A stretch of DNA of 64,000 bases, from NCBI GenBank assembly GCA_017548925.1, contig JAFYYX010000001.1, forward strand, positions 218,829 to 282,828. Direction: 5' to 3'. Below, piece after piece: positions 26,137 to 35,033 of the stretch. Made by a program: the position numbers and the translations under genes. The stretch comes from Bacilli bacterium. GTDB taxonomy: Bacteria; Bacillota_I; Bacilli_A; RF39; UBA660. How positions within the stretch are numbered: the first letter of the stretch is position 1; the number at the start of each line of letters is the position of its first letter. The notes under the pieces were generated by a model. That model did no database searches. It was not told the DNA's origin and saw only the letters and a list, made by a program, of their open reading frames with translations.

Positions 26137-27789
26137 ATGAATACAGACAATACTAATTTTGAAAATGGTATTGGTTCAGAATCTTTAGGTGCTGTTAGTG
26201 AAACACCTATAAATAGTGAACTAATAAATAATATGGGAGAAGAAACATTTACTCCATTTGAAGACTTAAATAATGCACCACTTAATGTTCCAACTGATAC
26301 TGTTAATGTTCAAGCACAACCAGAGTTTCAAACAGAACCAAGTTTTGATAATCAAGTTCCTGTTGATAGTGCTCCTAGCGCTCCAGTTGATACTTTAAGT
26401 GAACCTGCTACTCCTAGTTTTGATGCTGCACCTGTAAATAATACAGATGTGTTTAATGCAGCACCAACTATGGAACCACAACCAACTGAAGTTCCAACTT
26501 CTTTTGCAACTGAACAAGCAGCACCAACTATTGATACATTTGAATCTGTTCAAAGTGCACCTGTAGTTGATACTATTCCTGAAGCTGCACCAGCTCCTGA
26601 AGTTGTTCAAGAACAACCAGTTGAAACAAATAATAATCTTGGTATAAATGATGTTGTTATGCAAAACACAACACAAATGCCAACAGTTAATAATGCTATA
26701 AATGAGACTCCAACAATGCCTATTCCTGATCAAATGCCTGTAACTGATTATCAAGCTGGTGTATCAACTCCAGTTGATTATGCAACACCTATGACAAATT
26801 TTGATGAAATAGGTACAACTCCGGAACTTGATCCAAATGCAAAAGGTAAAAAGAAATCTAATAAGTTAGTTCTAGCTTTATTACTTCTTATCATTATTGG
26901 TGGAATTGGTTATGGCGTTTATTATGCAATTAATGTAATGGGTATTTTTAACCAAAGTAGTGTTACTTTAAAACAAGTTACTGCTGAAAAAGGTGAAGCT
27001 TTATCAACTAATCTAGAAGATTATGCTACATTTAAAAATACTTCTTCATCCAACTGTGTTTTAAATACTACTAAAGTTGATATAAATACTGCTGCAACAT
27101 ATGATTTTACTGTTACTTGTGGTAAAAAATCTTATACTGGTAAAATTACAGTAAAAGATACTAAAGCTCCTGAAATAGAAGTTAAAACAAATGTTATTAT
27201 TGCTGGTACAGAATTAACTCCAGAAATGCTTATAGCATCTACATCAGAAGAAGCAAAATATGCTTATGCATCTGATACTGAAGCATCTCAATATAAAACT
27301 GCTGGTTTAAAGAAAATCAAAGTAAATGTAACAGATAATAGTTCTAATACTAAAGCATACTTTATTCCTGTTGTAGTTACATCTAGTGAATATAGTATGG
27401 GTCTTGTTGCAAAAAAAGATGTTACATTAGATAATACTGAAGCAACTATATATGAGAAAAATGTAATTTTATATAACAATAGTGGTGGAAATGTAAATGA
27501 TACATCATATACTGCATATATAATTAACTTTTCTAATGCAACATTCTATAATGCTGCAGTTAGTAAGTATGATGATTCTGGAAGCCTAACATATGATAAA
27601 TATACTGGAACTCCATTATTTTATAAAAATACAAATACTTTAGTTCTTGTTAAAGACATTAATACAGATTTAATTAAAGATAGTTATAGTGATACATTTA
27701 GTGGATTAAATAATCAAAATGGTTACCAAGTTTTACTTGTTAATCAACTAGGTGCAAATAAACAATTACTTGAGTTTAATAAGATTTAA
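26137..27789 (+). CDS. Membrane protein with Pro/Gln-rich cytoplasmic tail and extracytoplasmic Ig-like domains
   Basis: 550 residues. Residues 1-235 are acidic low-complexity sequence rich in Pro, Thr, Ala and Gln with repeated AAP/SAP/VPT motifs. A basic stretch (KGKKKSNK) then precedes one membrane helix (about 248-270), so the tail is predicted cytoplasmic. The C-terminal ~280 residues are outside and contain a beta-sandwich unit with DTKAPEIEVKTNV ... ADNS-like VTDNSSNTKAYF, the signature of Ig-like (HYR/DUF5011-type) domains. AAAAGGGG precedes the ATG. Likely a surface adhesion or structural protein. No sortase signal. The neighbouring genes also encode exported Ig-like proteins. Confidence 0.75.
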   Translation: MNTDNTNFENGIGSESLGAVSETPINSELINNMGEETFTPFEDLNNAPLNVPTDTVNVQAQPEFQTEPSFDNQVPVDSAPSAPVDTLSEPATPSFDAAPVNNTDVFNAAPTMEPQPTEVPTSFATEQAAPTIDTFESVQSAPVVDTIPEAAPAPEVVQEQPVETNNNLGINDVVMQNTTQMPTVNNAINETPTMPIPDQMPVTDYQAGVSTPVDYATPMTNFDEIGTTPELDPNAKGKKKSNKLVLALLLLIIIGGIGYGVYYAINVMGIFNQSSVTLKQVTAEKGEALSTNLEDYATFKNTSSSNCVLNTTKVDINTAATYDFTVTCGKKSYTGKITVKDTKAPEIEVKTNVIIAGTELTPEMLIASTSEEAKYAYASDTEASQYKTAGLKKIKVNVTDNSSNTKAYFIPVVVTSSEYSMGLVAKKDVTLDNTEATIYEKNVILYNNSGGNVNDTSYTAYIINFSNATFYNAAVSKYDDSGSLTYDKYTGTPLFYKNTNTLVLVKDINTDLIKDSYSDTFSGLNNQNGYQVLLVNQLGANKQLLEFNKI

Positions 27790-27814
27790 AAAAGCATTGT
27801 AAAATGCTTTTTTT
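27788..27814 (+). terminator. Intrinsic terminator
   Basis: Stem AAAAAGCATT / AATGCTTTTT, GTAA loop, T-run, adjoining the stop codon. Confidence 0.85.
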
Positions 27815-27902
27815 CATGTACATTTAAATATGTTTTTTATTTGTAAATAAGTGCTGTAAGTGATATACTAAAAGAGTATATATATAATCAGAAGGTGGAT
27901 AT

Positions 27903-30623
27903 ATGAATAAGAAGAATAAGGGATTCACATTAATAGAAATGTTAGCAACAGTAGCAATTATTGCTGTTGTTACTTTAATTGCTACTGTTACATATACTAA
28001 GGTAAGAAAAAACATTATAAATAGACAATATAAAAACTTAAAAGCCGTAATTGAAATTGCTGGTGTTAGGTATACATCTAAAACTGGTGAGATAAAATAT
28101 TACGTTCAAGAATTAATAGATGAGGGTTATTTAGATCCAGATGATGAAACTGGAAATATTTATGACCCAAGAGATAACCATTCTCTTAACTGTCATATAG
28201 TAAGCGTTGATATTGATAATACAAATTATTTTGCTGAACTAGGTGAGATTGATTTTAGAGAAAAAGATGGATGTCAAACACAATTCTATGATGACCCTTT
28301 CTTAACTTTAACTGCTAAGATTCATGGTAAAGACAAAGATTATTTAACTGCATCCAATGAATTTAATAAATTATTGAATAAAGATCCACAAGATATTTAT
28401 AAAAATATAGATGTTGTTATATCTAAAGGTCTAAGATGGACTAATAAACAACTTGATTTAACAGCTAACATAAATCCAAATTCTGCATATTACTATGATT
28501 TAAGAGGAATTAAATATATTTGGAATAATGATGCATCAACAATGTCTGAAAATAATACTCACACAACAAGTGTTGAAGTTGTTTATAAAAGCCCATATAC
28601 TGTTGAGGCTATTACTAAAAATAACAAACACTTAGATGCTCATATAGATTATTATTTTGATAGAAAACCACCAGAAATTAAAAAAGGTTCTGTAGGTTAC
28701 GTAAATAATGATAAAGATGTATGGAAGAAAAGTAAGTGGATATACTTTAACATAACTGCTGAAGATGATGTTGGAGTAGATAGAATCTATGCTGGAAAAG
28801 AACCATGCTCTGAGTTAAAAAGAAATAAAAATTTAGGTGTTCAAGTACCAGATGCTGATAGTCATAATCATGTTAAACTTTATGAAGTAAAAATAGAAGC
28901 TGGTAAAGATGGTGAAAATGGTGAAATAAACATTTGCGCTATTGATAAACTTGGTAATATTGTTACTGATGATAAAACTGAAACATTTAAAATAATGAAA
29001 ATTGATATTACTAAACCACATTGTACAAAAGAACTTAAAGCAAATAGAAGTAGAGATGTAATTGGTGAACATAATAAATATCAATATGCATCAAGAACAA
29101 TACGTCAGTATTGTTATGATAACAACATGATAAATGGTGTACTTGTTGTAGGTTCACAGTGTAATGCAAGTGCAGAAGGTGGACATACCGACGGAGAATA
29201 TATATACTTCCAAAAAACATTTAATCCAAATGTTGGAACAGCTATAAAAGGTGGATATATTACTATTTATGATAAGGTTGGATGGTCTACTAAATGTTCT
29301 GTTGATGTTTATGTAGATAGAAAAGGACCACTTTGTGCTAAAAAAACAGGTAATACAAGTATTGGTCAAACAAAAAATGGTGGATCTAGTTCAACTAACG
29401 GAGCAACAACACTTGGTGTTGGTTCAACTAACAATTGGGACCAAAGATTTAGACATATAACACAATATTGTTATGATGAACATGTTGGTTGTAGAAGTGA
29501 TAATAATCCATCAAAGAGTCACGAATGGGATTATAACGATGGTGAAATTATTAGAACAGGTACAATAACTCTTTATGATAAAGTTCCTTATTGTTCTAGA
29601 AAAGAAACTAAAACAAGTACTAATTGTTCTGGTAGCGACTGGGATAGTAGTTATAATAATTCTCACTACAATAATAAAACTGTTTGTACTGTTGGTGTAT
29701 ATATAGACCATATTGCACCAGAAGCTTCTAATGATGGTGGTGGTAGTGTACATGGAGGAAACAGAATTAAATTTGTTTGTTCAGATCCATCATGGAATGG
29801 CGTTAGTGGTTCTGGAGTAATGAGATTTGAAGCAGAAGCATCCAGCGGTTCTGGAACAGAAATTCGCCCTTGTAACTCATCTAGCGACTGTAATACAAGC
29901 TATGGTCCTAGAATAAATAATAATTCTGGCAGTAGACTACAATTTAAAATAATATCAAAAAGCTCGAATATAGCATCTCCTAGAGATGATATAACAGTTG
30001 AAACTTTATGTGAAGATAAGGCACACAATATAGAAACACATACATCTGATAATAGCAATGCATTTAATATTTGGCATCATCTGGCTGATAGTTTTGGTAA
30101 TCCATATATGGATGAAGGAACACCGTCATACGGGCCTTCAGGCAGCTGCTATTTAAGAGAGTTTAGACCATCAATTTCAGAGAATTGTTCAATGTATAAT
30201 TACGATTGTGAAAAATATGATACTCCATGTAACTCAAATAATGATGGAGAAGGAGTTTCATGTTGTTTACAGGGACATAGTCCTATTTATGGATGTAAAA
30301 CATATGACGATACGCAAACAGTGAATTTTGGTGATGATTTAGAATATTCTTTATTTCCACATGGTGCTCAAGGAGTTAGGTATTATGTGTATGGTAATAG
30401 TTCAAACGTTGAAAATAATTTATATGTAATACCACCATACGAAGCGGATCCTAAAACAGAAAAAGCTAAGAAACATAATGCTGATAGACTAAAATGCTGT
30501 CTTGATTATAACAATACAACTTGTCATTGTGGATATAAATGCACAGTCTTTAACTGTTATCCAGATAATTCTACGGGAAATAGTCAAAAACAAATGTATG
30601 TTTGCGGTAATACATATAAATAA
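27903..30623 (+). CDS. Very large prepilin-like, cysteine-rich surface protein
   Basis: 906 residues. The N-terminus (KNKGFTLIEMLATVAIIAVV) is a classical type IV prepilin signal: basic leader, G|F cleavage site, Glu at +5, hydrophobic helix. Ordinary pilins are 120-200 residues. Here the pilin helix is followed by about 870 residues of beta-rich repeats: Ig-like units ending in D-x-x-x-P (DRKPPEI, DITKPHC, DRKGPLC, DHIAPEA) and at least two copies of a unit with QYCYD ... G-x-I-T-(I/L)-Y-D-K-V ... C-x-V-x-V-Y-(V/I)-D. I count 32 cysteines, concentrated in the last 200 residues (CCLQ, CCLDY, CHCGYKC), suggesting extensive disulfides. No pilus assembly ATPase or prepilin peptidase is in the window. 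The lipoprotein gene follows after 10 bases. Confidence 0.8.
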   Translation: MNKKNKGFTLIEMLATVAIIAVVTLIATVTYTKVRKNIINRQYKNLKAVIEIAGVRYTSKTGEIKYYVQELIDEGYLDPDDETGNIYDPRDNHSLNCHIVSVDIDNTNYFAELGEIDFREKDGCQTQFYDDPFLTLTAKIHGKDKDYLTASNEFNKLLNKDPQDIYKNIDVVISKGLRWTNKQLDLTANINPNSAYYYDLRGIKYIWNNDASTMSENNTHTTSVEVVYKSPYTVEAITKNNKHLDAHIDYYFDRKPPEIKKGSVGYVNNDKDVWKKSKWIYFNITAEDDVGVDRIYAGKEPCSELKRNKNLGVQVPDADSHNHVKLYEVKIEAGKDGENGEINICAIDKLGNIVTDDKTETFKIMKIDITKPHCTKELKANRSRDVIGEHNKYQYASRTIRQYCYDNNMINGVLVVGSQCNASAEGGHTDGEYIYFQKTFNPNVGTAIKGGYITIYDKVGWSTKCSVDVYVDRKGPLCAKKTGNTSIGQTKNGGSSSTNGATTLGVGSTNNWDQRFRHITQYCYDEHVGCRSDNNPSKSHEWDYNDGEIIRTGTITLYDKVPYCSRKETKTSTNCSGSDWDSSYNNSHYNNKTVCTVGVYIDHIAPEASNDGGGSVHGGNRIKFVCSDPSWNGVSGSGVMRFEAEASSGSGTEIRPCNSSSDCNTSYGPRINNNSGSRLQFKIISKSSNIASPRDDITVETLCEDKAHNIETHTSDNSNAFNIWHHLADSFGNPYMDEGTPSYGPSGSCYLREFRPSISENCSMYNYDCEKYDTPCNSNNDGEGVSCCLQGHSPIYGCKTYDDTQTVNFGDDLEYSLFPHGAQGVRYYVYGNSSNVENNLYVIPPYEADPKTEKAKKHNADRLKCCLDYNNTTCHCGYKCTVFNCYPDNSTGNSQKQMYVCGNTYK

Positions 30624-30633
30624 GGAGTAAGAA

Positions 30634-31680
30634 ATGAAGACTTTTAAATCAAACAACCAAAAATTATTAATTACATCATCATCTGCGTTGGCTGGAATAA
30701 TACTTGTAACAACATTCGCGGGATGTACTAGAAAAGATCCTGATACATCAAATGATTCAACTTTAAATCCAACTGATACTTATAATACTGCGATAGATGT
30801 TACTACAGATACAACACTTGATTCCTCTACCAATGAAACATATAATTTTACATGGGATGATAATGCATCAAAAGAATTTGATACTTATTTAAATAGTAGA
30901 CTTCACATTTCGATTACAAAATACGTTTTATATTATGGTTTTACAGATGAATTTAATCAGGTTTTTACAGATTTTTGTAACAAAAAATACGGACTGAATT
31001 GTAAGTCCGTACCTGAATCTAAAGCAAACTATTTCCTTAATTATATTCATGATAAATTATATCATAATTGTAATGACGATTTTGAATATTTTAAGTTGAC
31101 TAAATTGGATAAAGAAGATATTAATGTTGGAACATTTTCAAATAAACTAATTATGAGTTACCTTGTTCAAAATCAAATTCCTCTTGGTTCCAGAGTACCT
31201 TTAGATAACTTAAAGTCAATAATGGGCGATGAGGTATATACATACGATCAAGGTTTAAGCGAAATTATTAAAGACCCTAAAATTGGTAATTATCCAGCAG
31301 ACCATAAATATACTAAAGGTCAATTATTTGATGCCTTAAAGCGATATAACTTTGCCGTTTATTATTTATGCGTTGATTATTCAATAAAAACAGGAAATCC
31401 TTTCGATAAAATTGAATCATTTGACAAATGTAATGAGCATCTTAGAAAGGTTTATGGAGAGAATGCTCCTCAAATTGGTCAAAAAATTACACCAGAACAA
31501 TATGAAAAAATATGGGGTGAACCTGTACTTGATATTTCATATATTCAAGGTGCTGTTGTTCAAACTCCTCAAGAAACTATGGCTAGTCCTATATCATATA
31601 TAGATTATGATAACTATAATGTATATTATAATCCAAATTATAATATGACTAGTGAAGAAGAAAGAGGAAGATCAAGATAA
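30634..31680 (+). CDS. Lipoprotein of unknown function
   Basis: 348 residues. Signal sequence with lipobox TTFAGC (Cys about residue 32), followed by a Thr/Asn/Asp-rich linker (to about 65) and a folded helical domain of ~240 residues ending in an Arg/Glu tail. AAGGAGTAAGAA precedes the ATG. It lies 10 bases after the prepilin-like gene and ends in a terminator, so the two form an operon: probably a surface assembly partner of that protein. No family recognised. Confidence 0.75.
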   Translation: MKTFKSNNQKLLITSSSALAGIILVTTFAGCTRKDPDTSNDSTLNPTDTYNTAIDVTTDTTLDSSTNETYNFTWDDNASKEFDTYLNSRLHISITKYVLYYGFTDEFNQVFTDFCNKKYGLNCKSVPESKANYFLNYIHDKLYHNCNDDFEYFKLTKLDKEDINVGTFSNKLIMSYLVQNQIPLGSRVPLDNLKSIMGDEVYTYDQGLSEIIKDPKIGNYPADHKYTKGQLFDALKRYNFAVYYLCVDYSIKTGNPFDKIESFDKCNEHLRKVYGENAPQIGQKITPEQYEKIWGEPVLDISYIQGAVVQTPQETMASPISYIDYDNYNVYYNPNYNMTSEEERGRSR

Positions 31681-31686
31681 TTAAAT

Positions 31687-31719
31687 AAATCATTCACTTT
31701 AAAAGTGAATGATTTTTTT
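31687..31719 (+). terminator. Intrinsic terminator of the prepilin-like/lipoprotein operon
   Basis: Stem AAATCATTCACTTT / AAAAGTGAATGATTT with T-run. Confidence 0.85.
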
Positions 31720-31816
31720 AATATTTATAATTTTTATATAACACATACATATTTCGACATATATTTTTTGTTACTAATATTATAATAACAATCCTAAAGA
31801 AAAGGAGGTTATTATA

Positions 31817-32671
31817 ATAAAAAATATTGAGTCTAAAATAGTAGTAAAAAATCATAATATAAGAATATTAGGTTATAAAGGAGTTAATTATATATCATTA
31901 ACAGATTTAGCTAAAAAACATAATCATGATGATCCGTCTGGAGTTATTAGAAATTGGATGTCAAATAAAAATTCATTTGAATTTTATTCTTTATGGGAAG
32001 AAATAAATAATGATAATTTTAATTCCGTGAAATTACACGGAATTAAAATAAATGAAGTACCATATAATAGATTTACTATGACTCCAAACAGATGGATAAA
32101 AGAATATAATTCTATTGGATTTGTTTCGGCATCAGGAAAATATTCAAGTGGAACATATGCTCATCCAGATATCGCATTTGAATTTGCAAGTTGGATTTCC
32201 CCAGAATTTAAAATATATTTAATCAAAGAATTTAGAAGGTTAAAACAAAATGAAATTCAAAACAATTCAAATAATTGGGATGAATGTAGATTTTTATCTA
32301 AGTCAAATTATTTACTTCAAACAGATGCAGTAAAAAACTATATTGTTCCAAAACTTACTAATAAACAAATAAAATACATATATGCTGAAGAAGCTGATGT
32401 ACTTAATGTAGCTTTATTTGGAACAACAGCAAAAGAGTGGAGAATAAATAATCCAATCTTTGCTAAGGAAGGTAATATTAGAGATTACTCAAATACAATA
32501 CAATTAATAATCCTTAGCAATTTGGAGGCCATAAATTCTGAATTAATAAGAAAGAATATTCCTCAATCAGAAAGGCTTATTACTTTAAATAAAATTGCAA
32601 GAAATCAAATGAATACATTTATAAATAATAGATTAAAAACAAATGAAAAAAATCAATTACTAATAAAGTAA
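31817..32671 (+). CDS. KilA-N domain protein with apparent AUA start
   Basis: From ATA 31817 the frame gives about 284 residues. The N-terminal half is a KilA-N domain: strands IRILGYKGV, YISLTDLAKK, GVIRNWM, then FEFYSLWEE, GTYAHPDIAFEFASWISPEFK and the L-I-K-E-F-(R)-R-L-K helix. The part before Met 31958 (VNYISLTDLAKK ... SGVIRNW) is needed for the domain, yet no ATG, GTG, TTG or CTG occurs in frame between the stop codon at 31775 and 31958. A perfect AAAGGAGG (31801-31808) lies 5 and 8 bases before ATA codons at 31814 and 31817, so initiation at AUA is the simplest reading. KilA-N is DNA-binding and common in phages and large viruses; here it stands alone with no phage genes. Confidence 0.75.
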   Translation: MKNIESKIVVKNHNIRILGYKGVNYISLTDLAKKHNHDDPSGVIRNWMSNKNSFEFYSLWEEINNDNFNSVKLHGIKINEVPYNRFTMTPNRWIKEYNSIGFVSASGKYSSGTYAHPDIAFEFASWISPEFKIYLIKEFRRLKQNEIQNNSNNWDECRFLSKSNYLLQTDAVKNYIVPKLTNKQIKYIYAEEADVLNVALFGTTAKEWRINNPIFAKEGNIRDYSNTIQLIILSNLEAINSELIRKNIPQSERLITLNKIARNQMNTFINNRLKTNEKNQLLIK

Positions 32672-32681
32672 TTGATTTTTA
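32647..32681. terminator. Bidirectional terminator between KilA-N and sortase genes
   Basis: Stem AAAAAATCAATTACT / AGTAATTGATTTTT serves the convergent genes on both strands and overlaps the KilA-N stop. Confidence 0.85.
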
Positions 32682-34253
32682 TTATTCAATCATAACTGCG
32701 TGTACTACAAGTCTTCCTTTAGGAGCACATGTAGATAAAGTAAGTATTTTATCATTTACATTAATACTTACACCAAAGTCATAAATACTTTTTTGTTTTA
32801 AACTTTGTATAAACATAAGCCATTCTTCATCAGAATCAAATTTAACTTGTAAATAATCACTAGTAACAGGAGTATTATAAATAGAGAATATCCTCCATTT
32901 ATGTTCTCCATATAAAGTATCAAATTTTATAATTTGATTTTCTTTATTTGTATACCAACTTTTATATGCTGCTTTATATAGTGAACCAAACATAACTCCA
33001 CTATAATATCTATTATGAGCATATATAATAGTATTTTTACTTAGGTTTACTGCATCATCTCTATAATCCATATAAACCCAACCATCTCTATCTTCTTCAA
33101 AGTTAAAGTTATGGTCTAGATAATATTTATTATTAGTTCCTTGAACAACTGGATAATCAATATTAGTATTATTAACATTAATCCAACCAACTGTTTGTGG
33201 ATTAAGTTGAAGTAAAGATGCAACATAACCATTTGAAACAAGTGGTTCATTTTCTTCTTTTTCTTTATTAAGTTCTTCTATTACTTTAGTAGAATCTGTT
33301 TTTTCAACAACTTCATTTATCTCTGCTTTAATCTTATTAACTCTTTTCATAGCTCTATAGTTAGATATTAAAACGTACGAAATAAATGTGGTTACTAAGA
33401 AAAATGTAAGTAGTCCACAAACTTTTAATACATTAACAACAACTTGTTTAAATAAATTATCTTTTAAATATGTATCAGAATATTTAAGTTCGATTTTAAT
33501 TTTACTATGTTTATGCTTATTATTAAGTTTCTTTAAAGAATTAATATCTGATTCTTTATTAACGTTATCATGAACATAAATCTTAATATTTTTAATTTTT
33601 TCTTCTTTTAAAATACAAATTATTTTATCAAGTTCAGATTTACTATATTTGTTAACATGTATACTTCTTAAATATTTATTAATACGGCAGAAGATTTTAA
33701 AGTCTTCTAAATCTTGATTTTTTAAAGGAAACTCAATTCTAACAGATAACTTATAGAATATTTTACTATATTGAAGTAGATTGTTTCCTTGCATGAAAGA
33801 AGAAGTAAACATAATTTCTGATCTAGATTCTGTTTTAATACCTCTTTGATCAAAACATTCAAGCATATAAGGAGGCATATTATAACAATTTATTATTCTA
33901 ATATGTTTATTTGTTAATACTTTTTCACATATATCAAAAGAAAGTTGTTTTTCTTCTCTAAAAAAGATAGCTTTAACTTTATCATTATTATTTATTAAAT
34001 CAAGGGCAGTAAAGGTTAACTCTGATTCCTTAATTATAAGTTGTTTTATATTATATTGATCTATTAATTCTCTAACAAATCCAATAACTATTTTTTTATT
34101 TTCTTCAATGTACTCTTCATTAAATACAAGTTCATTATGAGTAATAATATTTGTATTAACTAAATTATTATCAATTTTATCAGTGCTCTTTTTGTATTTA
34201 AAAGTGAGTGCATTATCTTTAATACCAATCAGAACTTTCTTCAACTTAATCAA
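32682..34253 (-). CDS. Class B-like sortase with a long cytoplasmic N-terminal region
   Basis: 523 residues. The C-terminal ~190 residues are a sortase: INVNNTNIDYPVVQGTNNKYYL, TIIYAHN (catalytic His), and TLSTC ... RLVVHAV (catalytic Cys and Arg near the end). The class B resemblance rests on the NxxIDYPVVQ opening and helix before the catalytic strand. Unusually, a single membrane helix is at about 275-297, so the first ~270 residues are predicted cytoplasmic; this region has alternating strands and helices and no family I know. Most sortases have only a short N-terminal anchor. The divergent neighbour (34383) carries a C-terminal sorting-signal-like tail and is the likely substrate. Confidence 0.88.
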   Translation of the reverse strand: MIKLKKVLIGIKDNALTFKYKKSTDKIDNNLVNTNIITHNELVFNEEYIEENKKIVIGFVRELIDQYNIKQLIIKESELTFTALDLINNNDKVKAIFFREEKQLSFDICEKVLTNKHIRIINCYNMPPYMLECFDQRGIKTESRSEIMFTSSFMQGNNLLQYSKIFYKLSVRIEFPLKNQDLEDFKIFCRINKYLRSIHVNKYSKSELDKIICILKEEKIKNIKIYVHDNVNKESDINSLKKLNNKHKHSKIKIELKYSDTYLKDNLFKQVVVNVLKVCGLLTFFLVTTFISYVLISNYRAMKRVNKIKAEINEVVEKTDSTKVIEELNKEKEENEPLVSNGYVASLLQLNPQTVGWINVNNTNIDYPVVQGTNNKYYLDHNFNFEEDRDGWVYMDYRDDAVNLSKNTIIYAHNRYYSGVMFGSLYKAAYKSWYTNKENQIIKFDTLYGEHKWRIFSIYNTPVTSDYLQVKFDSDEEWLMFIQSLKQKSIYDFGVSINVNDKILTLSTCAPKGRLVVHAVMIE

Positions 34254-34338
34254 CCCTTACCATGTAATAATATAATATCACAAACTTGACATAATTTACT
34301 ATTATTTTTAAAAAAATAATAGAATAAAAGTAATTTCA

Positions 34339-34347
34339 TGCTATAAT
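34339..34347 (+). promoter_or_regulatory. Extended -10 promoter of the sortase substrate gene
   Basis: TGcTATAAT, 35 bases before the ATG, in the 129-bp gap shared with the divergent sortase gene. Confidence 0.6.
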
Positions 34348-34382
34348 TAGGTTATAATAAAAATAATAGAAAGAGGTATGTT

Positions 34383-34946
34383 ATGAAGAAAGTAAGTTAT
34401 ATTATTGCTTTACTTGCACTAATTATTTTACCAATTAAAGTAAGCGCATCATCATCACTTGAATATACTGTTAGTGAACCAGATGCAAATGGAGTTTATA
34501 CTGTTGAAATTTCAGAAAAAATTACATCAGGAGATATAATTCCTGCAGAAGGTTTTACATTTAGCATTGTTGGTCAACATAATTTAATCCAAACAATAAA
34601 TGGAACATCTGATTGGATTATTGATACTGCAAATACTACTTCAGGTACAAATTTAAAAGCTGCAACAGTTACAGTTTTACCAACTGCTGGAACTTATACT
34701 GGAACTGGAAGTAGTGTAAAAGTATTTACTTTTACATATATTCATGATCCATCATATACTGGTGATGAAGAAAACAAATTATCTATTACTCCAGCTGGTG
34801 GAACAGAAGTTGCAATAACAGAAAAAACTACTAAAAATGCTAAAACAGGAAATTTCATTTCTTATGTTGGTATTGCTATTGGTGTAGTTTTAATTGGCGC
34901 TGCTTATATCATTTCTAAAAAATCAACAAAACTTTATAAAATGTAA
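34383..34946 (+). CDS. Secreted protein with NAKTG sorting-type tail, likely sortase substrate
   Basis: 187 residues: Sec signal peptide (residues 1-22, cleavage after KVSA), a ~125-residue beta-rich domain with a cohesin-like feel (GDIIPAEGFTFSIVG; VKVFTFTYIHD), then a C-terminal tail with NAKTG at about 152-156, a hydrophobic helix (ISYVGIAIGVVLIGAAYII) and a basic end (SKKSTKLYK). That order is the cell-wall sorting-signal layout; the motif is closest to NP(Q/K)TG-type signals with Ala for Pro. Divergently transcribed from the sortase gene, supporting a dedicated enzyme-substrate pair. Confidence 0.8.
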   Translation: MKKVSYIIALLALIILPIKVSASSSLEYTVSEPDANGVYTVEISEKITSGDIIPAEGFTFSIVGQHNLIQTINGTSDWIIDTANTTSGTNLKAATVTVLPTAGTYTGTGSSVKVFTFTYIHDPSYTGDEENKLSITPAGGTEVAITEKTTKNAKTGNFISYVGIAIGVVLIGAAYIISKKSTKLYKM

Positions 34947-34953
34947 TAAAAAT

Positions 34954-34982
34954 AAGTTCTGATGAAATCAGAACTTTTTTTA
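34954..34982 (+). terminator. Intrinsic terminator of the sortase substrate gene
   Basis: 10-bp stem AAGTTCTGAT / ATCAGAACTT, GAA loop, T-run. Confidence 0.9.
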
Positions 34983-35001
34983 TGGAAAAATCTCTAAAAT
35001 A

Positions 35002-35010
35002 TGGTATTAT
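35002..35010 (+). promoter_or_regulatory. Extended -10 promoter of lysS
   Basis: TGgTATTAT, 23 bases before the ATG. There is no room for a T-box leader. Confidence 0.55.
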
Positions 35011-35033
35011 ATTAGGGAAAGAAGTGAAGAAAA

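Noticed and set aside
26395-29753. Several long minus-strand frames opposite the surface protein genes
   Set aside because: They mirror biased codon use of the plus-strand genes, lack ribosome-binding sites and have compositions (His/Cys/Tyr/Ile-rich) typical of antisense shadows.
31801-32671. Prophage remnant around the KilA-N gene
   Set aside because: No integrase, terminase, structural or replication genes lie nearby and flanks are ordinary chromosomal genes with their own terminators.
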